Positions 26,431 to 35,057 of a stretch of 64,000 bases of DNA are shown here, piece after piece. The notes below the pieces were generated by a model. The model did not search any database, was not told where the DNA came from, and saw nothing but the letters and a program-made list of their open reading frames with translations. Both the position numbers and the translations under genes were made by a program. The stretch's first letter is position 1; every line of letters begins with the position of its first letter. The DNA lies in the NCBI RefSeq assembly GCF_003253735.1, contig NZ_QKYW01000002.1, positions 148,367 through 212,366 of the forward strand, read 5' to 3'. The stretch comes from Pseudomonas sp. URMO17WK12:I2 (lineage in GTDB: Bacteria; Pseudomonadota; Gammaproteobacteria; Pseudomonadales; Pseudomonadaceae).

Positions 26431-28233
26431 TCATGCCAGTTCCGAGCTGCTGGTGGCGAACGTGCAGCGACTCAGCCAGGCCAGCAAGTCACCGGCCTCC
26501 AGCGGCCGCGAGATATAGAAGCCCTGGGCCTCCTGACAGCCCCATTCGCGGATGATCTTGAGGGTGTGTTCGGTCTCGATGCCTTCGGCAACCACGCGCT
26601 GGCCCAGCTCCCTTGCCAGGCTGATCAGTGCACGCACGATATTCCAATCCTTCCTGCCTGGCTGCAGGTCTTCCATGAACGAGCGGTCGAGCTTCACCGT
26701 ATTGGCCGGGATGTCGCGCAGGTACGACCAGTTGCTGTAACCGCTGCCGAAATCGTCGATGGCGATCTCCACGCCCATGGCCTGGAGCCGCTCGATCTGG
26801 GTGATCACCACCGAGAAGTCGCCGACCAGCGCGCTCTCGGTGAACTCCACTTCCAGGCACGAGCCGTCGAGCTCGTTGCGCGCCAGCAGACGAACGATCT
26901 CGTCGGTCAGGTGATCGTTGTTCAGGTCCGCAGCCGATACGTTGATGGCCACCTTGAGGTCTGCGCCTTCACGGCGCCAGGCATCGATCTGGTGGATCGC
27001 CTGACTGATGACCCAGAAGCTGACCGCATGGATCAGCGGCGTCTTCTCGGCCAGGGGGATGAATTCGGCAGGGCTGATCTCGCCAAGCGTCGGGTGCGCC
27101 CAGCGCAGCAGCGCTTCAACCGACAGACAGGCGCCCGTGTTCAGGTCGACACGGGGCTGGAACACCAGGCGCAGTTGGTCATCGGCACGCACCGCGTCAG
27201 CCAGGTCGTTGAGCAGTCGGTTGCTACGCTGCTGCGCGGCGTCCATCTGCTCGTCGTAATAGGCCCAGCCCTGCCCCGAGCTGCGTGCTTCATCGGCGGC
27301 GCAGACGATCAGGCGCATCCAGTCGTCGGGCACCGCGCCGGGCTCCAGGCGCAGCACGCCGATACCGACCTGCGGCAGCACCGGCAGCTCCTGGCAATGA
27401 ATGGGCTTGCTGAACGCTTCGAGCAGCGTCGCGAACACCGCCTGGGCTTGCTCCAGCTGGTTGCCGGGTACTGCGCAGGCAAAGCGCAGGGCGCTGATCT
27501 TGTAAAGCTCCCAGCTGGCCGGCAGCAGGCTACGCAGGAGATTCTTCACAGACAGGGTGAAGTCGGTCAGGAACTGGAAGCCGAGCGACTTGAGCATGTC
27601 GTTGAGCTGCGCCGGCGACACCAGTTCGATCGCCACGGCCAGCGGGTTTTCGCCCCGCTCGATCGCATCGCCGATGTCTTCGTCCAGCTTGGCGTGGTTG
27701 TACAGCCCGGTAGTGCCATCGATAAAGGCCGCGGCGCGCATCTCGTCGAGGCGGGTGGTGGCCAGGCGAGCGATCTGTTCCAGCATTGCCTTGTCGGCAG
27801 CCGACATCAGGGGGCGCGGCTGGGTGTCGATCACGCACAGGTTGCCAAGCACCAGCCCGCCGTCGAGCACCAGCGGCATACCGGCGTAGTAGCGAATGCC
27901 CGGCTCGCCGGTAACCAGCGGGTTGCAGCGAAAGCGCTCGTCCTGCTGGGCATCGCAGACCTCGACGCTGTCGCCGATCGCCACGCTGTAGGCACAGAAG
28001 GAATCGGCGCGTGGGGTCTCCTGCAGGTCGGTACCCACCCGGGCACGGAACCACTGCCGCTTGCGGTCGAGGATGGTGATCAGGCAAATGGGGGTCTTGA
28101 AGTACAGCGCGGCAATCTTCACCACTTCATCGAGGAACGCATCGCTGTTGCTCTCGACGAGACACGGGTGTGCATCGATCAAGCGCTGCCGGCTCAGCTC
28201 GTTCATCGGAAGGGGCGGGTAAGGAGCCAGCAT
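26431..28233 (-). CDS. GAF-GGDEF(degenerate)-EAL cyclic-di-GMP phosphodiesterase
   Basis: A 600-residue cytoplasmic signalling protein. Residues about 25-170 form a GAF domain (FRARVGTDLQETPRADSFCAYS, RYYAGMPLVLDGGLVLGNLCVID). Residues 175-330 look like a GGDEF domain without the GGDEF signature, so probably inactive. The EAL domain (about 340-590) keeps VEALLRW, the EFTES glutamate, DDFGSGYS, KLDRSFM and EGIETE, so c-di-GMP hydrolysis is expected. The start ATG at 28233 has GAGAAG upstream. Its neighbour across the divergent gap is a hybrid kinase. Confidence 0.9.
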   Translation of the reverse strand: MLAPYPPLPMNELSRQRLIDAHPCLVESNSDAFLDEVVKIAALYFKTPICLITILDRKRQWFRARVGTDLQETPRADSFCAYSVAIGDSVEVCDAQQDERFRCNPLVTGEPGIRYYAGMPLVLDGGLVLGNLCVIDTQPRPLMSAADKAMLEQIARLATTRLDEMRAAAFIDGTTGLYNHAKLDEDIGDAIERGENPLAVAIELVSPAQLNDMLKSLGFQFLTDFTLSVKNLLRSLLPASWELYKISALRFACAVPGNQLEQAQAVFATLLEAFSKPIHCQELPVLPQVGIGVLRLEPGAVPDDWMRLIVCAADEARSSGQGWAYYDEQMDAAQQRSNRLLNDLADAVRADDQLRLVFQPRVDLNTGACLSVEALLRWAHPTLGEISPAEFIPLAEKTPLIHAVSFWVISQAIHQIDAWRREGADLKVAINVSAADLNNDHLTDEIVRLLARNELDGSCLEVEFTESALVGDFSVVITQIERLQAMGVEIAIDDFGSGYSNWSYLRDIPANTVKLDRSFMEDLQPGRKDWNIVRALISLARELGQRVVAEGIETEHTLKIIREWGCQEAQGFYISRPLEAGDLLAWLSRCTFATSSSELA

Positions 28234-28663
28234 CGTTCTTCTCTCGGTCGTTGATCGCCCAAACGGGAGCCGGAATGCCTTTGGCAGGCCTTCTCGGCAC
28301 ATGATAACCAAATGACATCACACCCTATAGAGAGTTGCGTAAATCTTGGTGACCGTCCAGCCGTTAAGAACTCTGCGCATCCAGCTGGCGATGGCGGGCT
28401 CGTGGATATCAGACCCCCGTCAAGCAATGGCGTGCCACCAACGCGTACACTGCTGCCACTCAGCACGGTTGTTCATGAGGTTCGCGGCCCAACCCAGTTT
28501 TCCAACGGCCCGCCAAGGACCCTGTCGCGCCGTTGAACAGGCGTAGCGGCGCGGCGGCAATTGGTCGAAAACGCGAAAGAAGGCGGAACACGCGGCCCCT
28601 TCGAGCGCTCTTAGCTTGCAGACCCGCCCCATTGCCCCCGATTAACGCGCTCGCCTTGATGAT
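28234..28663. promoter_or_regulatory. Divergent upstream region of the EAL and hybrid kinase genes
   Basis: 430 bases with no supported gene. No promoter boxes were confidently assigned. Confidence 0.3.
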
Positions 28664-31201
28664 ATGGATCAGTTGACCAAGCCAGCCCCCGACGATTCGC
28701 TTACCGAGCGCCTCAGTTTCCTCGCCAATGGTGGGCAGACTGGCCAGCTGCTGCGAGCCCTCGATAGCAGCACCTCGCCCCTGGGCAGCCCAGCCGGCTG
28801 GTCGACGGCCCTGAAGACCCTGATGGGTACCGTGCTGCCGGTCAAAGCGCAGATCGTGCTGTTCTGGGGCCCTAAGTACATCGCGCTGTACAACGACGCC
28901 TACGCGCCGAGCATCGGCAACAAGCACCCGCGCGCCCTGGGCCGCCCGGCGGTAGAGAACTGGTCAGAGCTGTGGGACGACCTCGAGCCGCTGCTGCGCG
29001 GCGTACGTGAAAGCGGCGAGACCTTCTCCGCCAAGGACCGCCCCTTCTACATCGAGCGCCATGGCCGCGGTGAAGCGGTGTATTTCGATGTTTCCTACTC
29101 GGCCGTGCGGGAAGCGGACGGTTCGGTCGGCGGCGTACTGTGCGTGGTCAATGAAACCACCCAACGCGTGCAGTTCGAGCGCCGCCAGGCCTTCCTGCTC
29201 GAACTGGGCCAGGCGCTGCCGTCGGTCAGCGAACCGGACCAGGTCGAGGCCATGGTCCTGCGCAGACTGGCCGAAGAGCTGAATGCCTCGCAGGTGTTCT
29301 TCGCTGAAAACCTCGAGACCGAAGCGGCGTTGAGCCTGCGCCAGAGCGTGGTCCCCCAGGCGCCATGCGGGCAACCGCTGCACCCCTACAGTGCCGAGCA
29401 GAACGCGGTCCTGTTGGGCGGCCGCTCGCTGATCCAGGAAGGCGGCGACGGCGCGCCCGCTGCCATGCATGTCCCGGTGGTGCGCCATGGCGTACTCGAG
29501 GCGGTGCTGGTGATCGAGCACGACAGCCACCACCTGTTCTCAGAATTCGAAGCCGACCTGGCCGAAGAAACCGCCAAACTGGCCTGGGTGTGGATCACCC
29601 ATGCCCGTGCCGAAGTGGCGTTGCGTTTGAGTTCCACGCAGCTGTCAGCCATGTTCGACCAGGCCGGGGCCGGCATCGCCGTGTGTGATGCAGAGATGAA
29701 GCTGGTGCGTGTGAACGACCACTATTGCCAGATCGTCGGTCGCAGCCGTGCACATCTTCTCGGTCAATGCCTGTACGAGTTGGCCGAGTCAGGCGAGAGC
29801 GCGCCGGTCACCTCGGCCTGCGAATACAGCGTTCGCCACGGTCGCCCGTTCGAAAACACCCGCTGCCACAGCCGCCCCGATGGCAGCGTGGTGTGGGTGC
29901 AGAATCACGTATCACCGCTGCTCGATGAACAGGGCAAGGTCGTAGGGACCATCTGCGTGTGTGTCGATATCAGCGAACGGGTGCGCGCCGAGGCGGAACT
30001 GCGCCTGCTCAACGAGTCCCTCGAAGACCGCGTCGCTACGATGGTGGCGCAGCGTGAAGCGGCGGTCGCGCAGTTGCACGAAGCCCACAAGATGGAGATG
30101 GTCGGTCAACTCACCGGCGGCATCGCCCACGATTTCAACAACCTGCTGACGCCCATCATGGCTTCGCTGGAGCTGATTCGCCGGCGCCTGCCGGACGAGC
30201 GCTGCAGCAAACTGACAGACGGTGCGCTGCAGGCTGCCGACCGTGCGCGCATTCTGGTCGGCAGGCTGCTGACCTTTGCCCGTCGTCAAACCCTCAAGCC
30301 GCAGCCCGTGGCGCTGTGTACGCTGATTCGCAACATGCGCGACCTGATCCAGCGCTCCCTGGGGCCGATGGTGGAGCTGCGCATCGATATCCCGGAGCGC
30401 ATGCCCACGGTGTTCATCGACCCACACCAGCTGGAGTTGGCGGTGCTCAACCTGGCGGTCAACGCCCGCGATGCCATGGGCGAAAACGGCCGGCTGAGCA
30501 TCGTTGCCGAACTGAACGACGTGCACGGCGAGAATAGTTCAGGCCTGGGCAGCGGCCAGTATGCCCGCCTGGTACTCAGCGATTCGGGCTGCGGCATGGA
30601 CGAGGAAACGCTGCGCCGCTGCGCCGAGCCGTTCTACTCCACCAAGGGTGTGGGCAAAGGCACCGGCCTGGGTCTGTCCATGGTTCAGGGTCTGCTGGTG
30701 CAATCCGGTGGCGGCTTCGCCATCGACTCGTCGCCTGGACACGGCACCCGGGTCAGTCTGTGGCTGCCGACCACCGATGCGCCGGTCGCCTGCGAGAAGC
30801 CAGAACGTGACGGTGAAGTGCCGCACGCGCCGCGCCCGACTCATATCCTGCTGGTCGATGACGAGACCCTGGTACGCGAAACCACCAGCCTGCAACTGCA
30901 CGACCTGGGCTACGAGGTGACCGAGGTGGATTCGGCCGCGGCAGCCCTCAAACTGGTCGACGAGGGCCTGCGTCCGGACGCGCTGGTGACCGATCACATC
31001 ATGGAAAACAAGACCGGTGCCCAGCTCGCCCAGGAGTTGCGCCAGCGAATGCCTGCCCTGCCGATACTGATCATCACCGGCTACGCCAACCTGACGCCTA
31101 CCCAGATCAGCAGCTTCGAGGTATTGGCCAAGCCCTTCCGCCGTAGGGACCTGGCAGATCGCCTTGCGCAGCTGCTGACCACCGACCATTCGGCCAGCTG
31201 A
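28664..31201 (+). CDS. Hybrid sensor histidine kinase/response regulator (PAS-GAF-PAS-HK-REC)
   Basis: An 845-residue cytoplasmic kinase with no membrane segment. Domains: a PAS-like N-terminal unit (about 30-165), a GAF-like unit (about 170-325), a PAS domain (about 330-450), a coiled coil, HisKA with the phospho-accepting His in GGIAHDFNN, HATPase with NARDAMGENG and GTGLGLSMVQG, and a C-terminal receiver with Asp in ALVTDHIMENKTG and K in LAKPFRRR. It probably passes phosphate to an unlinked phosphotransfer protein. The ATG at 28664 has no strong ribosome binding site. Confidence 0.92.
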   Translation: MDQLTKPAPDDSLTERLSFLANGGQTGQLLRALDSSTSPLGSPAGWSTALKTLMGTVLPVKAQIVLFWGPKYIALYNDAYAPSIGNKHPRALGRPAVENWSELWDDLEPLLRGVRESGETFSAKDRPFYIERHGRGEAVYFDVSYSAVREADGSVGGVLCVVNETTQRVQFERRQAFLLELGQALPSVSEPDQVEAMVLRRLAEELNASQVFFAENLETEAALSLRQSVVPQAPCGQPLHPYSAEQNAVLLGGRSLIQEGGDGAPAAMHVPVVRHGVLEAVLVIEHDSHHLFSEFEADLAEETAKLAWVWITHARAEVALRLSSTQLSAMFDQAGAGIAVCDAEMKLVRVNDHYCQIVGRSRAHLLGQCLYELAESGESAPVTSACEYSVRHGRPFENTRCHSRPDGSVVWVQNHVSPLLDEQGKVVGTICVCVDISERVRAEAELRLLNESLEDRVATMVAQREAAVAQLHEAHKMEMVGQLTGGIAHDFNNLLTPIMASLELIRRRLPDERCSKLTDGALQAADRARILVGRLLTFARRQTLKPQPVALCTLIRNMRDLIQRSLGPMVELRIDIPERMPTVFIDPHQLELAVLNLAVNARDAMGENGRLSIVAELNDVHGENSSGLGSGQYARLVLSDSGCGMDEETLRRCAEPFYSTKGVGKGTGLGLSMVQGLLVQSGGGFAIDSSPGHGTRVSLWLPTTDAPVACEKPERDGEVPHAPRPTHILLVDDETLVRETTSLQLHDLGYEVTEVDSAAAALKLVDEGLRPDALVTDHIMENKTGAQLAQELRQRMPALPILIITGYANLTPTQISSFEVLAKPFRRRDLADRLAQLLTTDHSAS

Positions 31202-31376
31202 GCAGGCAGCGTCCCTTCAGATCCGCTGTCAGGATAATCGGTTCGGCTCCTCGACGCTGAGAGGCTGAGAGGCTGATGCCCAGAGCCTGAGCCGGAACAT
31301 CGCTGCGTTGCTCGGCCCTCGGGAATCTGCATTGGCGCCCACCTTGCCTGTCAGCCGCGGCTCCTCGAGCCACAGA

Positions 31377-31640
31377 TCAAGCCGCAGAACCCACCTGCCG
31401 CGCAGGAAGCTCAGCCTCCCGCGTAGTCAGCTGCTGACGCAGGCGCAATACCAGCTGTGAGATGGAGCGTGAGCTGGCCAATTCGCCGCGCTGGATGCCG
31501 TCGGCACGCAACAGTACGTGATCGCTCTGGGGTGCGCGGATTTCCAGGGTCAGGGTGCCATCGGCTTCGACGGTGCAACGGCAGTTGAAGGGCAGAAAGG
31601 CGGATTCCACGATCTGCCGTTGTTCCAGGATGGACATCAT
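31377..31640 (-). CDS. DUF1652 family protein
   Basis: An 87-residue member of DUF1652, a small family seen mostly in Pseudomonas. It shows the MxSILExRQIVESAFLP start, the CTVEADGTLTLEI beta hairpin and a C-terminal SRSISQLVLRLRQQL helix. GAGG lies nine bases before the ATG at 31640 (a GTG at 31643 is also possible). A paralog is at 55932-56183. Function unknown; a conserved TGCA module lies about 165 bases upstream. Confidence 0.85.
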   Translation of the reverse strand: MMSILEQRQIVESAFLPFNCRCTVEADGTLTLEIRAPQSDHVLLRADGIQRGELASSRSISQLVLRLRQQLTTREAELPARQVGSAA

Positions 31641-31802
31641 CACAGTGCACCTCGAATGCTGAGCGCGTATTTATAGGTAGGGACAAAGAAATGCCTGGCG
31701 GCGTCTAGTTAATAAGTTCGCCATTAGCCATTAATAAAAACCCATGCATCAAGAGTGCCAAAAATTTTTCCAATAAAAACAGCGGTGTTCAAAATATTCA
31801 TC

Positions 31803-31847
31803 ATGCACAATGCAACAATTCGTCAATACGCCTCGGCATTTTGCATG
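31803..31847. promoter_or_regulatory. TGCA module, copy 1
   Basis: ATGCACAATGCAA (31803-31815, a TGCA-N3-TGCA inverted repeat) is followed, 33 bases start to start, by GCATTTTGCATG (31836-31847). The same two parts with the same spacing occur at 48121-48165. It lies in the divergent gap between the DUF1652 gene and the KGG stress protein gene. Confidence 0.45.
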
Positions 31848-31989
31848 ACTCAATGACACGGGGCAAAAAGCACTGACTGATTAAAATTGCCGTTCATCCT
31901 GTAGCCGTTATTCAATTCGAACGAAACGCTCGGAAATCAATTCGTATTTCCTGAGGCAGGCCTCACCCTGAACAACAAGGAGATGAAAA

Positions 31990-32172
31990 ATGGCTCATAG
32001 CAACCCAGGCAACTTTGCAAATGATCGTAACAAAGCGGCCGAGGCAGGCCGCAAAGGTGGCAAGAACAGCGGCGGCAACTTTGCCAACGACCGCCAGAAG
32101 GCTGCAGAGGCAGGCCGCAAGGGCGGTCAGAACAGTCATGGCGGCGGCGGTGGTAGTAAGCAAGAATCCTGA
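31990..32172 (+). CDS. KGG-repeat stress protein (YciG/con-10-like)
   Basis: A 60-residue, highly hydrophilic Gly/Asn-rich protein made of two near-identical repeats, NFANDRxKAAEAGRKGGxNS (residues 8-27 and 30-49), with a glycine-rich tail. This is the stress-induced KGG motif family, typically expressed in stationary phase. AAGGAG precedes the ATG at a good distance, and an intrinsic terminator follows. Confidence 0.93.
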   Translation: MAHSNPGNFANDRNKAAEAGRKGGKNSGGNFANDRQKAAEAGRKGGQNSHGGGGGSKQES

Positions 32173-32179
32173 CAGCGAG

Positions 32180-32207
32180 AAAGCCAGGCTTTTTTGGCCT
32201 GGCTTTT
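32180..32207 (+). terminator. Intrinsic terminator of the KGG protein gene
   Basis: The stem AAAGCCAGGC (32180-32189) pairs with GCCTGGCTTT (32197-32206), with a T-rich loop and trailing T residues, eight bases after the stop codon. Confidence 0.85.
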
Positions 32208-32250
32208 ATGGCGGTATAAACGCTGTTCAGCAAAGACACACGCACTTATA

Positions 32251-32396
32251 TTTGTACAAACAATCCCCTTGTACAACTTACGGCTTTATTTAATCAAGCA
32301 TCATTATTCGCCAATTCCAAACCTGTACAACAGCACCCCCACACTTGGTAGCTTTTCCAAAACTCTCTTTCCTATACAAACCCAACAAACGTACAA
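32251..32396. repeat. Cluster of TGTACAA-type motifs
   Basis: Five related octamers lie in 146 bases of AT-rich DNA: TTGTACAA at 32252-32259 (within the palindrome TTTGTACAAA), TTGTACAA at 32269-32276, CTGTACAA at 32323-32330, CTATACAA at 32372-32379 and ACGTACAA at 32389-32396. GTACAACTTA is repeated exactly at 32271 and 32391. The region (32208-32607) holds no gene. Confidence 0.5.
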
Positions 32397-32607
32397 CTTA
32401 TAACAGCAGGCCCACCCGCAACTTCATTTGGCAGCAGTTCTCCTGGGCCATTGGGCCAGGCGTCACCCACTTTCAGTTGTTTATAGAGCTCGTCCGGTAC
32501 CGTCTGGCAGCATGCTGTCCGTGAACCGGTACAGGCTCATTGAGCACAGCCATACAAGACCCCCGCCAGGCAGACGCGCACAGTGGAGCCCTCACACAGG
32601 AGGCCTC

Positions 32608-33015
32608 ATGAATAACGCGACCGCACTTCAAGGACACCCCCAGGACTGGGCACTGCTGTTTTTACGTGTGACGGGTAGCATGTTGCTGCTGGTCGTGCAC
32701 GGGCTGCCCAAGGTGCTCAACTTCCAGGCCGAGCTGGGTTTGATCGAAGATCCGTTCGGGCTGGGCCCCTACCTGACGCTCGGCCTGGCCATCTTCGCCG
32801 AGGTGCTGTGCCCGTTGTTGATCATCGCCGGAGCATTCACCCGGCTGGCCACCCTGCCGATACTGGCCGTGCTGGTGGTATCGCTGGCAGTCGTGCACCC
32901 CGAATGGAGCCTGGGCGAAGGCCAATTCGCCTGGCTGCTGGCGATCATTTTCACCACACTGCTGGTCGCCGGCCCCGGCACATTCGCCCTGGGCAAGCGG
33001 TTGCCCTGGCAATGA
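32608..33015 (+). CDS. DoxX family membrane protein
   Basis: A 135-residue inner-membrane protein with four hydrophobic helices and the DoxX-family pattern (LLFLRVTGSMLLLVVHGLPK at the start, LAIFAEVLCPLLIIAGAFTRLA in the middle). CAGGAGG precedes the ATG at 32608. Its stop overlaps the start of the next gene (ATGA), so it is probably translationally coupled to an outer-membrane porin. Biochemical function of most DoxX proteins is unknown. Confidence 0.88.
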   Translation: MNNATALQGHPQDWALLFLRVTGSMLLLVVHGLPKVLNFQAELGLIEDPFGLGPYLTLGLAIFAEVLCPLLIIAGAFTRLATLPILAVLVVSLAVVHPEWSLGEGQFAWLLAIIFTTLLVAGPGTFALGKRLPWQ

Positions 33016-34292
33016 GGCGCCTCGCATTGCCGCTGGCCGCAGCTGTGTCTGTGGCCGGCTCGCCGGCCGAGGCGAATGAGCAGCCGGGTTGGCGCCTGCT
33101 CGGCCGCAACTACTTTCTGCACAGCGATACGCGCACGGGGCCGGCGCAAGCTGGTTATCGCCAGGAATGGGCACAGGGTTTGATTGCCGAGCTGCGCTCC
33201 GGGTTCACGCCTGGCCCGCTCGGCCTGGGCGTGGATGCCCAGGGTTTCGTCGGCCTGAAGCTGGATGGCGGGCGCGGCCATGCCGGTACCGGCCTGCTGC
33301 CGCGCGACTCGGCTGGGCGCGCCGAGCGTGAATACGCTTCGGCCGGCGCGGCGCTGAAGCTGCGTTATGGCGAGAGCCTGCTCAAGGCTGGCGAGATGCG
33401 CGTCGCAACACCAGTCTTCGCGACCGCCGACAAGCGCCTGCAACCGGAGTATGCCAACGGTCTGATGCTCGACAGCCCCCTGTCGCCCTCGCTACAGCTG
33501 CAGGCCGGGCGTTTCACCGCCTTCAAGAACCAGGCAAACAGCACAGGACGCGACGATTTCAGCGGTTACGGCGCCAGTACCCGAGGCAGCGGTATCAGTC
33601 TGCTCGGCACCCGTTTCTCACCACCTGGGCCATTTTCCGCAGCGCTCTATGCCGCCCAGCTGGACGATACCTGGCGCCAGGCCTACCTGAACCTGAAGCT
33701 GCAAGAAGGCGCACTGAGCCTGGATGCCCATCTTTATCGCACCCGTGACCAGGGCACCGCCAGTGCCGGGGCCATCGACACCCAGGCGTACAGCCTGGCC
33801 GCAGGCTACCGCTTCAGCGCCCAACACCTCATGCTGGCCTATCAGCGCATCGAGGGCGATACGCCATTCGACTTCGTCGGAGGCGACTCGATCTACCTGG
33901 CCAACGCGATCAAGTACGCCGATTTCAATGGTGCCAACGAGCGCTCCTGGCAGCTTCGTTACGACCTCGACATGACCTCACTGGGCATCAGCGGGTTGAG
34001 CTTGATGGCGCGCTATGTCAGCGGCCGCGGTATCGATGGCAGCCAGGCTCCCAAAGGTGGCGCCTATAACCCCTACGATGGGCGAAGCGGGCGCTACGTG
34101 CCGCAGCAAGGTGTCGACGGCAGACACTGGGAGCGTGATGTCGAGCTGCGCTACCAGGTGCCCAGCGGTTCGGCCAAGGATCTGTCGATCAGCCTCGCCC
34201 ACGTCGCCCATCGCGCCAACGCAGCGCAAGCCGGCGATGACATCGATCGACTTTACCTGGTGATCGAGTACCCGATCGATGGCGCCTTCTGA
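33012..34292 (+). CDS. OprD family outer-membrane porin
   Basis: A 426-residue outer-membrane beta-barrel of the OprD family. An N-terminal signal peptide (MRRLALPLAAAVSVAGSPAEA) is followed by NYFLHSD, GFTPGPLGLGVDAQGFVGLKLD and EMRVATPVFATADKRLQPEYANGL, all typical of OprD, and the protein ends in phenylalanine as barrel proteins do. Members take up amino acids or aromatic and other carboxylates. The ATG overlaps the DoxX stop codon by four bases. Confidence 0.92.
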   Translation: MRRLALPLAAAVSVAGSPAEANEQPGWRLLGRNYFLHSDTRTGPAQAGYRQEWAQGLIAELRSGFTPGPLGLGVDAQGFVGLKLDGGRGHAGTGLLPRDSAGRAEREYASAGAALKLRYGESLLKAGEMRVATPVFATADKRLQPEYANGLMLDSPLSPSLQLQAGRFTAFKNQANSTGRDDFSGYGASTRGSGISLLGTRFSPPGPFSAALYAAQLDDTWRQAYLNLKLQEGALSLDAHLYRTRDQGTASAGAIDTQAYSLAAGYRFSAQHLMLAYQRIEGDTPFDFVGGDSIYLANAIKYADFNGANERSWQLRYDLDMTSLGISGLSLMARYVSGRGIDGSQAPKGGAYNPYDGRSGRYVPQQGVDGRHWERDVELRYQVPSGSAKDLSISLAHVAHRANAAQAGDDIDRLYLVIEYPIDGAF

Positions 34293-34490
34293 GCGGGCCT
34301 GAGGCACGAAACGCGCAATCGGCGAGGGCCAGCCGTGATCGATTCGACATACGGCATGCAGTGTGACTGAAATCATCCGCGCAAGCGTCTACAGTCGGGT
34401 TATGGGGCTGGTAATCATTGGTCAAACAGTTCGAACTTTTCGCTGTTCCGGCACCCTGTATGAACATTGCAAACGACGTTCGGGAACACC

Positions 34491-34877
34491 ATGATCAAAT
34501 CCGCCAAACATCGCGCCACCGTTATCTGTCACCAGCAGGGCAAAGTCCTGCTGGTGCGCAAGGCCGACGCGAAATGGACGCTGCCAGGCGGCAAGATCGA
34601 GGCCCACGAAGGGCCGGCCGAAGCGGCATCGCGTGAACTGTGCGAGGAAACCGGGCTGGACAGCCAGGCCCTGGAATTTCTCGCCCTGCACCAGTTCGAC
34701 AGCCGCCCCCATCACGTCTTCCGCGTGACGGTGCCGGAAACCCTGGCTGCGCGCCCACTGAACGAGATCGCCGATTGCCGCTGGTTCTCTGCCGTCGACC
34801 TTAACGAGGCGATCAAGAAGCCGGCGCGCAAGCTGCTCGAACTGTACTTCGCCGGCAATAGCGGGGAGCCCGCCTGA
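34491..34877 (+). CDS. NUDIX hydrolase
   Basis: A 128-residue hydrolase of nucleoside-diphosphate-linked substrates. It has a complete NUDIX box: G-K-I-E-A-H-E then seven residues, RELCEETGL. A basic N-terminus (MIKSAKHRATVI) is typical of ADP-ribose pyrophosphatase-like or NTP-cleaning members. The ATG at 34491 is preferred to an in-frame upstream ATG at 34467 because the N-terminus then begins at the first beta strand. Substrate not predictable. Confidence 0.9.
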   Translation: MIKSAKHRATVICHQQGKVLLVRKADAKWTLPGGKIEAHEGPAEAASRELCEETGLDSQALEFLALHQFDSRPHHVFRVTVPETLAARPLNEIADCRWFSAVDLNEAIKKPARKLLELYFAGNSGEPA

Positions 34878-35057
34878 GCACCAGCGTGCTGACACGATCA
34901 GTCGCCCTCGATCATCTCTCGGCGCACTCTCGAAGTGCCGATGTTCGTGGTGCTGCAACCGCCGTCCCCAGCCAAACCTGGGGTTACCTCAAGCACCCGC
35001 CCTGGCTGACAGGCGGCTTTTGCCCATGCGCCGCTCCAGCCGCGCACGGGCTGCGCT

